DNA of 64,000 nucleotides from an uncultured Alphaproteobacteria bacterium (GTDB taxonomy: Bacteria; Pseudomonadota; Alphaproteobacteria; Caulobacterales; Parvularculaceae), in the NCBI GenBank assembly GCA_937895955.1, contig CALAZI010000029.1, positions 1 through 64,000 of the forward strand, read 5' to 3'. The translations under genes were made by a program, and so were the position numbers. The notes under the pieces were generated by a model. It had not been told where the DNA came from. It was given only the letters and a program-made list of their open reading frames with translations, and did no database searches. Positions 33,851-42,783 of this stretch are shown piece after piece. The stretch's first letter is position 1. Every line of letters begins with the position of its first letter.

Positions 33851-35881
33851 ATGCGCCTTTCCGTTTTTCTTGCGATCATCCTTGCGCTGACGACGCCGGC
33901 ATACGCGGCCTCGTCCGTGGTCACCGATCACGCCTCGTCGCGCCTGATCGCTGAAACCGACGGCGTCGAACCGGGCGGCGTTCTCAGTCTCGCTTTTGCG
34001 CAGGAGCTTGAAGACGGCTGGCACGTCTATTGGAAAAACCCTGGCGATTCCGGCCTGCCGCTTGAATTCAAATGGCGCTTGCCAGCGGGCGCCGAAGCGG
34101 GCGCGATCGACTATCCCGCGCCGCATCGCATCCAGATCGGGCCGCTTGTCAATTTCGGCCATGAAGGCGCGCCGGTTTTCCTGACCAATCTAACGGCGCC
34201 GGCGGATGCGCCGGTCGGCTCCCGTTTCGACATCGCGCTCGAGGCGACCTGGCTTATCTGCGCCGACATTTGCGTGCCGGAGACCGGGAGTTTTTCGCTT
34301 TCCGTTCCGGTCGTCGAAAAGGCGTCGCCCGATCCGGCGCAGGCGTCGTTGTTTGCGAAAGCGCGCGCGGCGGCGCCGTCGCCGCTCGAAGGGAAGGCGC
34401 ATTACGCCGTACAGGGATCAACGCTGACGCTCGACATTCCGGCAGTCGATGTTGATGAAGCCTATTTCTTTCCCGACATGGCGGGCGTTTCCGAACCGGC
34501 GGCCGACCAGCGCATACGGAAAAAAGGCGACCGCCTTTCGCTGACAATTGTCGGCGCCGCCGCGCTCTCCTCGATCGCGGGCCCGCTGTCAGGCGTCGTT
34601 CAACTCGGCGAGGGCGACAGCGCGCAATGGCGGTCCCTGACGGCGGAACCCGCCGGCGTCGCGCCGGGCGATGGTCAAAAACCGGGCGGGTCAATCATCG
34701 CGCTCCTTATCGCCGCCTTCTTCGGCGGGGCGATCCTCAATCTCATGCCCTGCGTTTTTCCGATCCTCTTCGTCAAAGCCGCCTCAATGGCGAAAGCCGC
34801 AAGCGGCGATGCGCCGTTGCTGCGCCGGCATGGCGCGCTTTACGGCGTCGGCGTCGTCGCAAGTTTCGCGGCGCTTGGCGGCTTGCTCCTTGTCCTGCGC
34901 GCCGGGGGAGAGGAAATCGGCTGGGGTTTCCACCTTCAATCGCCGGCCGTCGTCGCCCTGTCGGCTTACGTCCTTTTTGCGGTCGGACTTAATCTCGCCG
35001 GCGCGTTTCATGTCGGCGCGAGCGTTCAAAATCTCGGATCGGGACTCGTCGCGGGCCGAAACGGCGATTTTTCCGCCTTCATGACCGGCGTTCTCGCCGT
35101 CATCGTCGCCGCGCCCTGCGTCGGCCCGCTCCTGACCGCGCCGGTCGGCGCCGCGGCGGTCCTGCCGCCCTTTGAGGGCTTTTCGATTTTCATCGCGATG
35201 GCGCTCGGGCTCGCCGCGCCTTACGTCCTCATTTCTTTTGCGCCAGGCGCTGCGCGCCTCCTCCCGAAGCCCGGCCCCTGGATGGATCGCTTCCGTCAGG
35301 CGCTCGCCTTTCCGGTTTTCGCCGCCGCCGGCTTTTTCGTCTGGGTGCTCGCCGCCCAGACGGGCGGGAAGGGTCTCGCGCTGGCGATCGCCGGGCTGAT
35401 CGCCGTCGCGCTGGCCGCGCGCCTGTGGGAATGGGGCCGGACGACGAAGGGCTTTAAAGTCGCCGCCTTGATCGCGCTTGTCGCCGCGCTCATTCCGGTC
35501 GCTCTGTTGAAGCCGGCGGAGGCCGCTGCGCCGAGAGCGGGCGCGATCGCATTTGATGCCGCCGATATCGAGGCGCGCCGCCAGGCGGGCGAGCGGCTTT
35601 TCATCGATTTCACCGCCGCCTGGTGCGTCACCTGCCAGGTCAACAAGCTGACCGTCCTCTCCTCGCCCGCCGTTAAGGCGGCTTTTGAAGAGGCGGGCGT
35701 CGGTTATGTGACGGCGGATTGGACCAATCGCGACCCCGCCATCGAACGCGCGCTCGCTTCATTCGGCGCCAATGGCGTGCCGCTTTACGTCTATTATCCC
35801 GCCGGCGGCGAGGCGATTGTCCTTGACCAGCCGCTTACCGAACGCCGGATTTTGGCGGCGCTGAACGGCGCCCCCGGATAA
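33851..35881 (+). CDS. dsbD: Thiol:disulfide interchange protein DsbD
   Basis: Moves reducing power from cytoplasmic thioredoxin to the periplasm, 676 aa. Order: signal peptide (1-20), N-terminal alpha-type domain with Cys137/Cys141 (WLICADICVP), membrane domain from about 275 with Cys301 (NLMPCVFP) and Cys423 (APCVGPLL), and a C-terminal thioredoxin domain with Cys592-Val-Thr-Cys595 (AAWCVTC). All six cysteines are present. A GC hairpin and AAGGAGGGGCG ribosome site precede the ATG. The redoxin 24 nt downstream is a plausible client or partner. Confidence 0.93.
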   Translation: MRLSVFLAIILALTTPAYAASSVVTDHASSRLIAETDGVEPGGVLSLAFAQELEDGWHVYWKNPGDSGLPLEFKWRLPAGAEAGAIDYPAPHRIQIGPLVNFGHEGAPVFLTNLTAPADAPVGSRFDIALEATWLICADICVPETGSFSLSVPVVEKASPDPAQASLFAKARAAAPSPLEGKAHYAVQGSTLTLDIPAVDVDEAYFFPDMAGVSEPAADQRIRKKGDRLSLTIVGAAALSSIAGPLSGVVQLGEGDSAQWRSLTAEPAGVAPGDGQKPGGSIIALLIAAFFGGAILNLMPCVFPILFVKAASMAKAASGDAPLLRRHGALYGVGVVASFAALGGLLLVLRAGGEEIGWGFHLQSPAVVALSAYVLFAVGLNLAGAFHVGASVQNLGSGLVAGRNGDFSAFMTGVLAVIVAAPCVGPLLTAPVGAAAVLPPFEGFSIFIAMALGLAAPYVLISFAPGAARLLPKPGPWMDRFRQALAFPVFAAAGFFVWVLAAQTGGKGLALAIAGLIAVALAARLWEWGRTTKGFKVAALIALVAALIPVALLKPAEAAAPRAGAIAFDAADIEARRQAGERLFIDFTAAWCVTCQVNKLTVLSSPAVKAAFEEAGVGYVTADWTNRDPAIERALASFGANGVPLYVYYPAGGEAIVLDQPLTERRILAALNGAPG

Positions 35882-35905
35882 GATCCATCGAAAGGAAACG
35901 TCCCG

Positions 35906-36508
35906 ATGCTGAAACTGTCCCTTCTCGCCGCCGCCATGTTCGCCGCCGGTCCGGCTTTTGCCGGACCCGCCATCGACGCCGCTGCTCCCGCCTTTGCGGG
36001 CGAAACATCCGCCGGCGAAACGATTTCCCTTGCGCAGTTCAAAGGCGAGCTCGTGGTGCTCGAATGGACGAATGACGGCTGCCCCTTCGTCCAGAAGCAC
36101 TATCAGACCGGCAATATGCAGAAGACCCAGCGCGCCGCGAATGAGGCGGGCGTCGTCTGGATCACGGTCATCTCCTCAGCGCCCGGCAAGCAGGGCCATG
36201 CCGACGCCGCGCGGGCGAATGAGTTGACCGTCGGATACGGGGCCGCGCCCGATCACGTGCTGCTCGATCCCGAAGGCGTCGTCGGCAAGGCCTATGGCGC
36301 GAAAACGACGCCGCAAATGGCGCTGATTGATGAAAAGGGCGTCCTTCGCTACGCCGGCGCGATCGACGACAGGCCGACCGCCGATCATGCGAGCATCGAG
36401 GGGGCGACGAATTACCTGCTGGCGGCGCTCGGCGAGGTCTCGGCCGGCAATCCGGTCTCGGTCAGGGAGACCCGGCCTTACGGCTGCTCGGTCAAATACG
36501 GATCGTGA
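35906..36508 (+). CDS. Periplasmic thioredoxin/redoxin-family protein
   Basis: 200 aa AhpC/TSA-redoxin fold protein with signal peptide (LSLLAAAMFAAGPAFA). Only one cysteine occupies the active-site loop (WTNDGCPFVQKHY, no C-x2-C); a second lies near the C-terminus (PYGCSVKY). The NDGCPFV-KHY loop marks a known thioredoxin-like subgroup often found with DsbD. It probably acts as a periplasmic peroxidase or reductase recharged by the neighbouring DsbD. Same strand, 24 nt after dsbD. Confidence 0.85.
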   Translation: MLKLSLLAAAMFAAGPAFAGPAIDAAAPAFAGETSAGETISLAQFKGELVVLEWTNDGCPFVQKHYQTGNMQKTQRAANEAGVVWITVISSAPGKQGHADAARANELTVGYGAAPDHVLLDPEGVVGKAYGAKTTPQMALIDEKGVLRYAGAIDDRPTADHASIEGATNYLLAALGEVSAGNPVSVRETRPYGCSVKYGS

Positions 36509-36511
36509 ATT

Positions 36512-36664
36512 CTAGCGCGAGGCGTCGGCGAAAAGTTCAAGCGCCGGCGCCGCAACCTGCGGCTCAACCGCCTTGAAGGCGAAAATCGCAGTGACCGCGA
36601 GCGTGACGATAAGATTGCGCGCGAGACGATGGATGATTGTCGAGGAGCGGGCGGTTGAGATCAT
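36512..36664 (-). CDS. Possible small single-helix membrane protein
   Basis: 50 codons, convergent with the redoxin gene. The predicted peptide has a basic N-terminus (MISTARSSTIIHRLARN), one hydrophobic helix (LIVTLAVTAIFAF) and a short polar tail ending LELFADASR. This inside-positive, single-helix layout argues for a real small protein, but the ribosome site is weak and no family is recognised. Could be non-coding. Confidence 0.4.
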   Translation of the reverse strand: MISTARSSTIIHRLARNLIVTLAVTAIFAFKAVEPQVAAPALELFADASR

Positions 36665-36775
36665 GGCGTCACTCTTTACTGTGCCATCATTAAAATCCGT
36701 TGAGGCTCATGCCTAAAATCCATATCAATTCGCGCTATCGCATCGGCGATACGAACGCTTAAGGTTAATGAGGCG

Positions 36776-38443
36776 ATGAGCGACATCACCAAAAGCGCGG
36801 CATGGGCCCGGCTTGAAACGCAGCGGGACGCGCTTCGCAAACGTCGGACCATTGATCTTTTCAACGCCGATCCGAAGCGCGCCGAGGTTTTTTCGATCGA
36901 GGCGGCGGGGCTTTATCTCGATTATTCGAAAAACCGCATCTCTAGCGAAGCGCGCGCGGGCCTTGTCGATCTCGCCGGCGCCGCCGATCTCAAGGGCGCG
37001 ATCCGCGCGATGTTTTCGGGCGAGAAAATCAACACAACGGAAAATCGCGCCGTCCTGCATGTCGCGCTGAGGGATTTTTCAAGCCGCGCCTATAAGGTCG
37101 ACGGCGTCGCTGTCGCGCCGCTCGTCGCGGCCGAACGCGCCAGGATGGAAGCCTTCGCCCGGAAATACGAAGCGGGCGCGCTGAAAGGCTTTTCCGGCGC
37201 GCCGCTCGATGCGATCGTCAATATCGGCATCGGCGGGTCCGATCTCGGCCCCTTGATGGCGGTTGAAGCGCTTCGCCCCTTCTGGCTCAAGGGTCGCGCC
37301 GCGCATTTCGTCTCGAATGTCGACGGCCAGCATCTCGCCGATGCGCTTGAGGGGCTCGATCCGGCGAAAACGCTGTTCATCGTCGCGTCGAAAACCTTCA
37401 CGACGCAGGAAACGATGACGAACGCGCAAAGCGCGCGGGACTGGTTCCTGAAAAGCGGCGGCAGCGAAAAAGACATCGCGAAACATTTCATCGCGCTGTC
37501 GACCAATGAAAAGGCCGTGACGGATTTCGGCATTGCGCCTGAAAACATGTTCCAGTTCTGGGACTGGGTCGGCGGGCGCTATTCGATGTGGTCGGCGATC
37601 GGGCTTTCGATCGCGCTGCAATGCGGCTGGGACGCCTTTGAAGCGATGCTGAAAGGCGCGCATCAGATGGACGCGCATTTCGCCGCCGCGCCGCTCGAAG
37701 AAAACATGCCGGCGATGCTTGCGCTTGTCGGCGTCTGGAACCGGAATTTCGAAGGCGCGGCCGCGCACGCCGTTCTCCCCTATGACCAGCATCTCCATCG
37801 ACTGCCCGCCTATCTCCAGCAGCTCGATATGGAATCGAACGGCAAGGCGACGACCAAATCCGGCGCCCGCTCCATCTGCGCGACCGGCCCGATCCTCTTC
37901 GGCGAACCGGGCACCAACGGGCAGCACGCTTTCTATCAGCTCATTCATCAGGGAACGGATATCATCGCCTGCGACTTCATCGCGGCGGCGAAATCCGCTT
38001 CGCCGCTCGGCGATCATCATGAAAAGCTGCTCGCGAATTTTCTCGCGCAGACAGAAGCGTTGATGCTTGGGCGCAGCGCGGATGAGGCGCGCGCCGAACT
38101 CGCCGCCGGCGGCATGGGCGCGAAAGAGATCGACGCGCTCGCGCCGCACAAGGTCTTTCCGGGCGACCGGCCGACCAATTCGATAGTGATGGAGCGTCTG
38201 ACGCCGGAAACCTTGGGCGCGCTCGTCGCGCTTTACGAACACAAGATCTTTTGCCAGGGCGTCGTCTGGGGGATAAATTCCTTTGACCAATGGGGCGTTG
38301 AACTCGGCAAGGCGCTGGCGAAGGAAATTCTTCCCGAGATCGCGGCGCTTGGGCAGAAAAAATCGCCAACGAAAAATCATGACGGCTCGACGCGCCGGCT
38401 GATCGAAAAGATCAACGCCATGCGCGCCCGACAGGGAGAGTGA
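36776..38443 (+). CDS. pgi: Glucose-6-phosphate isomerase
   Basis: Interconverts glucose 6-phosphate and fructose 6-phosphate, 555 aa, the size of the E. coli-type enzyme. Signatures: NIGIGGSDLGPLM, FWDWVGGRYSMWSAIGLSIAL, the second PGI pattern GKATTKSGARS-type loop, and GVVWGINSFDQWGVELGK with the catalytic region. Cytoplasmic. The cyclophilin gene begins 1 nt after its stop, suggesting co-transcription. Confidence 0.97.
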   Translation: MSDITKSAAWARLETQRDALRKRRTIDLFNADPKRAEVFSIEAAGLYLDYSKNRISSEARAGLVDLAGAADLKGAIRAMFSGEKINTTENRAVLHVALRDFSSRAYKVDGVAVAPLVAAERARMEAFARKYEAGALKGFSGAPLDAIVNIGIGGSDLGPLMAVEALRPFWLKGRAAHFVSNVDGQHLADALEGLDPAKTLFIVASKTFTTQETMTNAQSARDWFLKSGGSEKDIAKHFIALSTNEKAVTDFGIAPENMFQFWDWVGGRYSMWSAIGLSIALQCGWDAFEAMLKGAHQMDAHFAAAPLEENMPAMLALVGVWNRNFEGAAAHAVLPYDQHLHRLPAYLQQLDMESNGKATTKSGARSICATGPILFGEPGTNGQHAFYQLIHQGTDIIACDFIAAAKSASPLGDHHEKLLANFLAQTEALMLGRSADEARAELAAGGMGAKEIDALAPHKVFPGDRPTNSIVMERLTPETLGALVALYEHKIFCQGVVWGINSFDQWGVELGKALAKEILPEIAALGQKKSPTKNHDGSTRRLIEKINAMRARQGE

Positions 38444-38444
38444 G

Positions 38445-39179
38445 ATGCTGAAAAAGATAATCATCGCGGGTTTGGCGTTGCTTGTTCTCGCCGCCTGCGA
38501 GGACCGGAAGCGCCCTGAACCTGTCGTGCCGCCGGCGCCGGAGGAAAGCGTCGCCGAAGTCGCGGCTGACGATTACGGCGCCGTCGCGGATGAACCCGTC
38601 GTCCAAGAATCAGCCGCGCCGATTGCGACGAAAGCCGACGCCCTCGAATGGCCGGCGACAAATCTTCACGCGAAGATCGTCACGTCGAAGGGAGACTTGC
38701 TGGTCGATCTCTATCCCGAACAGGCGCCGCAAACCGTCGCCAATTTCATTCAATACGCAGAAGACGGCCATTATGATCGTCTGATCATTCACCGCGTCGT
38801 GCCGGGCTTCGTCATTCAGGGCGGCGGCTACAACAAATATTGGAGCGAGCGGCCGACGCGCGATCCCGTCCCCTATGAGGGCGACAACGGTCTCGGCAAT
38901 TACAGGACGACGCTCGCCATGGCGCGCACGATGGACCCGAACAGCGCCGCCGCGCAGTGGTATGTCAATCTTCGCGACAACAACGATCAGCTCGATCATT
39001 TCGTCAATGATCTCGGACCGCGTTACGGCTACGCCGTCTTCGGCCGCGTGGTGGGCGGCATGGACGTCGCCGACGCGATCGGATCGCTTCGAACCGGCGC
39101 CGGCGGCCCCTTTCCGGCCGAAGTGCCGGTCGAAACCGTCACCATCAGCCGCGTCGACATCATTGAGGATCGCCCATAA
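38445..39179 (+). CDS. Cyclophilin-type peptidyl-prolyl isomerase, lipoprotein
   Basis: 244 aa. Lipobox LAAC (Cys19) places it in the envelope. After an acidic linker (30-65), the cyclophilin domain has VTSKGDLLVDLYPEQAPQTVANFI, YDRLIIHRVVPGFVIQGGGY, NSAAAQWYVNLRDN and GYAVFGRVVGGMDV, with the catalytic Arg in HRV and the FVIQGG strand intact. It presumably folds periplasmic or outer-membrane proteins. Directly follows pgi. Confidence 0.9.
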   Translation: MLKKIIIAGLALLVLAACEDRKRPEPVVPPAPEESVAEVAADDYGAVADEPVVQESAAPIATKADALEWPATNLHAKIVTSKGDLLVDLYPEQAPQTVANFIQYAEDGHYDRLIIHRVVPGFVIQGGGYNKYWSERPTRDPVPYEGDNGLGNYRTTLAMARTMDPNSAAAQWYVNLRDNNDQLDHFVNDLGPRYGYAVFGRVVGGMDVADAIGSLRTGAGGPFPAEVPVETVTISRVDIIEDRP

Positions 39180-39320
39180 CGCGCCGGGCGCAAAATCGGA
39201 AACCGGTTTTACGCGAAATGGCGCGCTGGAATGGGAAATTGATCATCGGGCGCGATTTGACGATCGCGCCCGGGATCTGAGCGCGTTGCGCCTCGGCGCG
39301 CCTTCGGCTATCCCGCCGCG

Positions 39321-40799
39321 ATGGCTAAAAAAGACAAACCGCAAAGGCCGAAGGCGCGAATCCCGCGCGGCTTCCGCGACCGGCTCGGCGCGGAGATCGC
39401 CGCCGAGCGTGAGATGCTGGCGCGCATTTCGGCGGTTTACGAGTCGTTCGGCTTCGACCCGCTTGAAACGCCGGCCTTTGAATATACTGACGCGCTCGGC
39501 AAATTCCTGCCCGATATCGATCGCCCGAATCAGGGCGTCTTCTCGCTGCAGGACGATGACGAGCAGTGGATGAGCCTGCGCTATGATTTAACGGCGCCGC
39601 TCGCGCGTTACGTCGCTGAAAATTACGACGCGCTGCCGAAACCTTTCCGCCGTTACGCCGTCGGCCCGGTCTGGCGCAATGAAAAGCCGGGACCGGGGCG
39701 CTATCGCCAGTTCACGCAATGCGACGCCGACACGGTCGGCGCGGCCGCGCCGCACGCCGACGCGGAAATGTGCATGCTTTACGCGGAAGTCCTTGAGGCG
39801 GCCGGCGTTCCCGTCGGGGAATTTATCGTCCGCGTGTCAAACCGCAGGATTGTCGACGGGCTATTCGAAAAGCTCGGGCTCGGCGGCGAGGGCGACGCTC
39901 AAACGCGCCTCAACGTCATGCGATCAATGGACAAGTTCGATCGTCTTGGCGAGGCGGGGGTCCGGCTTTTGTTGGGACCCGGACGAAAGGATGAAAGCGG
40001 CGACTTCACGAAAGGCGTCGGGCTTTCGGATGCGAAGATCGATTCGGTCGTCGCCTTTTTGTCCTCGACCGTTGAACGCGACAGCGCCGCGACGCTGGCG
40101 CGGATCGCGGCCGTGCTTGGCGACACGCCGAGCGGTTCGGTCGGCGTTGAGGAATTGTCGTCTATCGACCGGCAGCTTCTTGATCGGCACCGCAAGTCCG
40201 TTTTCGTAGATCTTTCAATCATTCGCGGTCTTGAATATTACACCGGCCCGGTTTTCGAAGTCGATCTGACTTTTGACTTGCGCGACGAGAAGGGCAAGCC
40301 TGTCAGCGTCGGCTCCGTCGGCGGCGGCGGGCGCTATGACGGCCTGGTGCAGCGCTTCAAGGGCGTTGAGGTTCCGGCGGTCGGGATTTCCGTCGGCGTG
40401 TCGCGCCTTCTCGCCGCGCTTGAGTTAAAACGCGGCGCGGCGACGCAGGCGAACGGTCCGGTCGTCGTTCTCGCGCTCGATAAGGATCAGATGGCGGACT
40501 ATCAGCGGATGGCGGCGGAATTGCGCGCGGCGGGCGTCAAGGCCGAGGTCTATCTCGGCGGCGCGAATTTCGCCAAGCAGATGAAATACGCCGACAAGCG
40601 CGCCGCGCCCGTAGCGGTCATCTGCGGCGAGGATGAGCGCGCAAAGGGCGAGGTGACGATCAAGGATCTCCTGCTCGGCGCCGAGCTTTCAAAGAAAATC
40701 GAGGACAACGCCGAATGGCGCGAGTCGCAGCCGGCGCAGAAAAGCGTCGCGCGCGCTCTATTGGTTGAAGAGGTGAAACGCATTTTGGCGAATAAGTAA
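39321..40799 (+). CDS. hisS: Histidyl-tRNA synthetase
   Basis: Charges tRNA-His, 492 aa. Class II motif 2 is YAVGPVWRNEKPGPGRYRQFTQCDAD; the histidine-specific loops are RYDLTAPLARYVA and RGLEYYTGPVFE; motif 3 lies in GGGGRYDGLVQRF and VGISVGVSRLL. The C-terminal anticodon domain (about 390-490) has the VYLGGANFAKQMKYADKRAAPVAVI pattern. An REP-like palindromic element follows the stop. Confidence 0.95.
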   Translation: MAKKDKPQRPKARIPRGFRDRLGAEIAAEREMLARISAVYESFGFDPLETPAFEYTDALGKFLPDIDRPNQGVFSLQDDDEQWMSLRYDLTAPLARYVAENYDALPKPFRRYAVGPVWRNEKPGPGRYRQFTQCDADTVGAAAPHADAEMCMLYAEVLEAAGVPVGEFIVRVSNRRIVDGLFEKLGLGGEGDAQTRLNVMRSMDKFDRLGEAGVRLLLGPGRKDESGDFTKGVGLSDAKIDSVVAFLSSTVERDSAATLARIAAVLGDTPSGSVGVEELSSIDRQLLDRHRKSVFVDLSIIRGLEYYTGPVFEVDLTFDLRDEKGKPVSVGSVGGGGRYDGLVQRFKGVEVPAVGISVGVSRLLAALELKRGAATQANGPVVVLALDKDQMADYQRMAAELRAAGVKAEVYLGGANFAKQMKYADKRAAPVAVICGEDERAKGEVTIKDLLLGAELSKKIEDNAEWRESQPAQKSVARALLVEEVKRILANK

Positions 40800-40814
40800 G
40801 AGTAGAAAAAACCG

Positions 40815-40876
40815 CTCATTCCGGCGAAAGCCGGAATCCAGGCCGCCAATCTGGACCCCGGCTTCCGCCGGGGTGA
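40815..40876. repeat. REP-like double palindrome after hisS
   Basis: Two stem-loops in inverted orientation: ATTCCGGC-GAAA-GCCGGAAT (818-837 of this kilobase, i.e. 40818-40837) and CCCCGGC-TTCC-GCCGGGG (40856-40873). The left half and the reverse complement of the right half agree at most of 26 positions, so the unit is a pair of related palindromes. It resembles the dispersed 'TCATTCCGGCGAAAGCCGGAATCC' class of extragenic repeats of alphaproteobacteria. It fills the hisS-dipeptidase gap and may also terminate hisS. Confidence 0.75.
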
Positions 40877-40909
40877 ACGGAGAGTGGAAATCCGGATAGG
40901 GAGCCCTGC

Positions 40910-42154
40910 ATGCGAGCCGCACTAATCGCCTTGCCGTTTTTGATGTCATCCGCGCTCGCCGCGCCGCTCGCCGATCCGGCGATGGAGGCGAAAGCGCGCG
41001 CCATTCACGACAAGGTCATCGCGCTCGACACGCATGTCGACATCCCTGACGATTTTGCGACGGAAGGAACCGATCCCGGCGGCTTCACGAAAAGCCAGGT
41101 CGACCTGCCGAAAATGCGCGCCGGCGGTCTCGATGCCGCCTTCTTCATCGTCTACACGCCCTGGGGCGAACTGACCGATGAAGGCTTCAAGAAGGGCTAT
41201 AAGACGGCGTTCTCAAAACTTGAAGCGATCCGCCGTTTCGTCAACGCCTATCCCAATCAAATCGCGCTTGCGATGAGCGCCGCCGATGCGCGCAAGATTT
41301 CGCGTTCGGGGCGCAAGATCGCCTATATCGGCATGGAAAACGCCTATCCGCTCGGGCCGTCGCCGACGCAGGCTGATATTGACGGCCTCGCCGCGGCGGG
41401 CGTCCGTTACGCCGGCGTCACGCATTTCGGCCATAACCAGTTCGGCGATTCATCGAACCCGAACACCGGCGCCGGCGATCCGGAAGAAAAATGGGGCGGC
41501 CTTTCGCCGGCGGGGCGCGATCTTGTCGCGATGCTCAATCGCGCCGGGATCATGGTCGATGTCAGCCATTCGGGCCGCAAGACGATGATGCAGGCGCTTG
41601 AGCTCTCAAAAGCGCCGATCATCGCCTCGCATTCCGGCGTCAAGGCGATCGCCGACAGCCCGCGCAATCTCGATGATGAACAGTTGGCGGCGCTCGCCGC
41701 GAAAGGCGGCGTCGTGCAGCTCGTCGCGCTCGACGTCTATGTGAAGCCGCTGACCGCCGAACAGGACGCCTATCGGGATCGCGTTCGCAAGGAGATGGGG
41801 CTTGAGGACGCGGCGGCGCGCGCGGCGATGGATGCGGCGACGCAGGCCGAATACGAAAAACGCATGGAAGGCGTCTGGGCGATCGAGCCGCGCGCGAGCG
41901 TCGCCGACTTCGTCAACCATATCGATCATGCGGTGAAGGTCGCCGGCGTCGATCATGTCGGCATCGCGTCAGATTTCGACGGCGGCGGCGGCATTGTCGG
42001 CTGGGAGAATGCGTCGGAAACGCTGAACGTCACGCGCGAACTCGTCAGGCGCGGCTATTCGGAAGATGACATCGCCAAGATCTGGAGCGGCAATCTCCTG
42101 CGCGTCCTCGCCGAGGTCGAAAAGACCGCGGCGGCGCTGAAGAAAGAAAAATAA
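40910..42154 (+). CDS. Membrane (renal-type) dipeptidase, secreted
   Basis: Zinc dipeptidase of peptidase family M19, 414 aa, with signal peptide (MRAALIALPFLMSSALA). Metal ligands: His-x-Asp in ALDTHVDIPDD, the bridging Glu in AYIGMENAYPLG, histidines in VDVSHSGRKTM and IASHSGVKAI, and Asp in GIASDFDGGGGIVGWENAS. It would hydrolyse exported or imported dipeptides. Monocistronic, with the REP-like element upstream. Confidence 0.92.
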   Translation: MRAALIALPFLMSSALAAPLADPAMEAKARAIHDKVIALDTHVDIPDDFATEGTDPGGFTKSQVDLPKMRAGGLDAAFFIVYTPWGELTDEGFKKGYKTAFSKLEAIRRFVNAYPNQIALAMSAADARKISRSGRKIAYIGMENAYPLGPSPTQADIDGLAAAGVRYAGVTHFGHNQFGDSSNPNTGAGDPEEKWGGLSPAGRDLVAMLNRAGIMVDVSHSGRKTMMQALELSKAPIIASHSGVKAIADSPRNLDDEQLAALAAKGGVVQLVALDVYVKPLTAEQDAYRDRVRKEMGLEDAAARAAMDAATQAEYEKRMEGVWAIEPRASVADFVNHIDHAVKVAGVDHVGIASDFDGGGGIVGWENASETLNVTRELVRRGYSEDDIAKIWSGNLLRVLAEVEKTAAALKKEK

Positions 42155-42157
42155 GGC

Positions 42158-42664
42158 TTACGCCGCGCGCAGCTTTTTCAGCACCGGCGATTTTTTCGAT
42201 CCGCCGCCGGGGCCTGCATCGCCGCCGAGCCGCGCGCGTTCGATAATGTCGCGCGCCAGCATCGGCGCTTCCGAGCGGAAAATCGTCTTGCCGTCGTCAT
42301 CGACGTAAATGACGAAAAAGCCTTCTTCGGCGTCCATCGCATGGCGCATCAGCGAGGCGTCGAGCCAGTCGATCGGCTCGCCGTTTTTCGTCGGCTGGCT
42401 CTGCCCGTAAACCTCGATCACCGAAACGTCCTTGCGGATGAGCGCGGCGATCGCCGGCTTCAAAAGCCGCCGCTGCATGCGGCAGGCGTTGTGATTGGCG
42501 GTGGGGCCGATGATGAACAGCGTGTTCTTCGGTGAAAAGCGTTTGGGCTCGGTCTTGCGGATCGCCTCGCGGATGTCGGGCACGGGCAAGGGACCGCGCG
42601 CGGCGAAATACGCGATTGCGCCGAAAATGATGCAGGTCGCCAGAATGAGCAGCGTCAGGCCCAT
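42158..42664 (-). CDS. Membrane-anchored protein, possible DUF4174-like thioredoxin fold
   Basis: 168 aa. One N-terminal helix (LTLLILATCIIFGAIAYFA) anchors a soluble domain with NTLFIIGPTANHNACRMQRRLLKPAIAALIRKDVSVIEVYG and GFFVIYVDDDGKTIFR, a pattern like DUF4174 (thioredoxin-like fold without a C-x2-C). The C-terminus is Gly/Lys-rich. No enzymatic motif recognised; the family call is tentative. Convergent with the dipeptidase, 3 nt apart. Confidence 0.6.
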   Translation of the reverse strand: MGLTLLILATCIIFGAIAYFAARGPLPVPDIREAIRKTEPKRFSPKNTLFIIGPTANHNACRMQRRLLKPAIAALIRKDVSVIEVYGQSQPTKNGEPIDWLDASLMRHAMDAEEGFFVIYVDDDGKTIFRSEAPMLARDIIERARLGGDAGPGGGSKKSPVLKKLRAA

Positions 42665-42783
42665 GGAAGAACGTTAGCCAATCGTCATTGACGGCGCGTT
42701 AACGAAATTCCCACAGCCGCGGCATGAATCGGTAAAACGTTGTTCCGTCCCGGAATTTTCGTCCGGTCGGCGCGGCGGCGCCG

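Noticed and set aside
37079..38464. 461-codon antisense frame opposite pgi, and a similar 465-codon frame opposite slt at 21295-22692
   Set aside because: Both lie entirely over genes with clear catalytic motifs, lack ribosome sites, and read as Arg/His-rich low-similarity protein.
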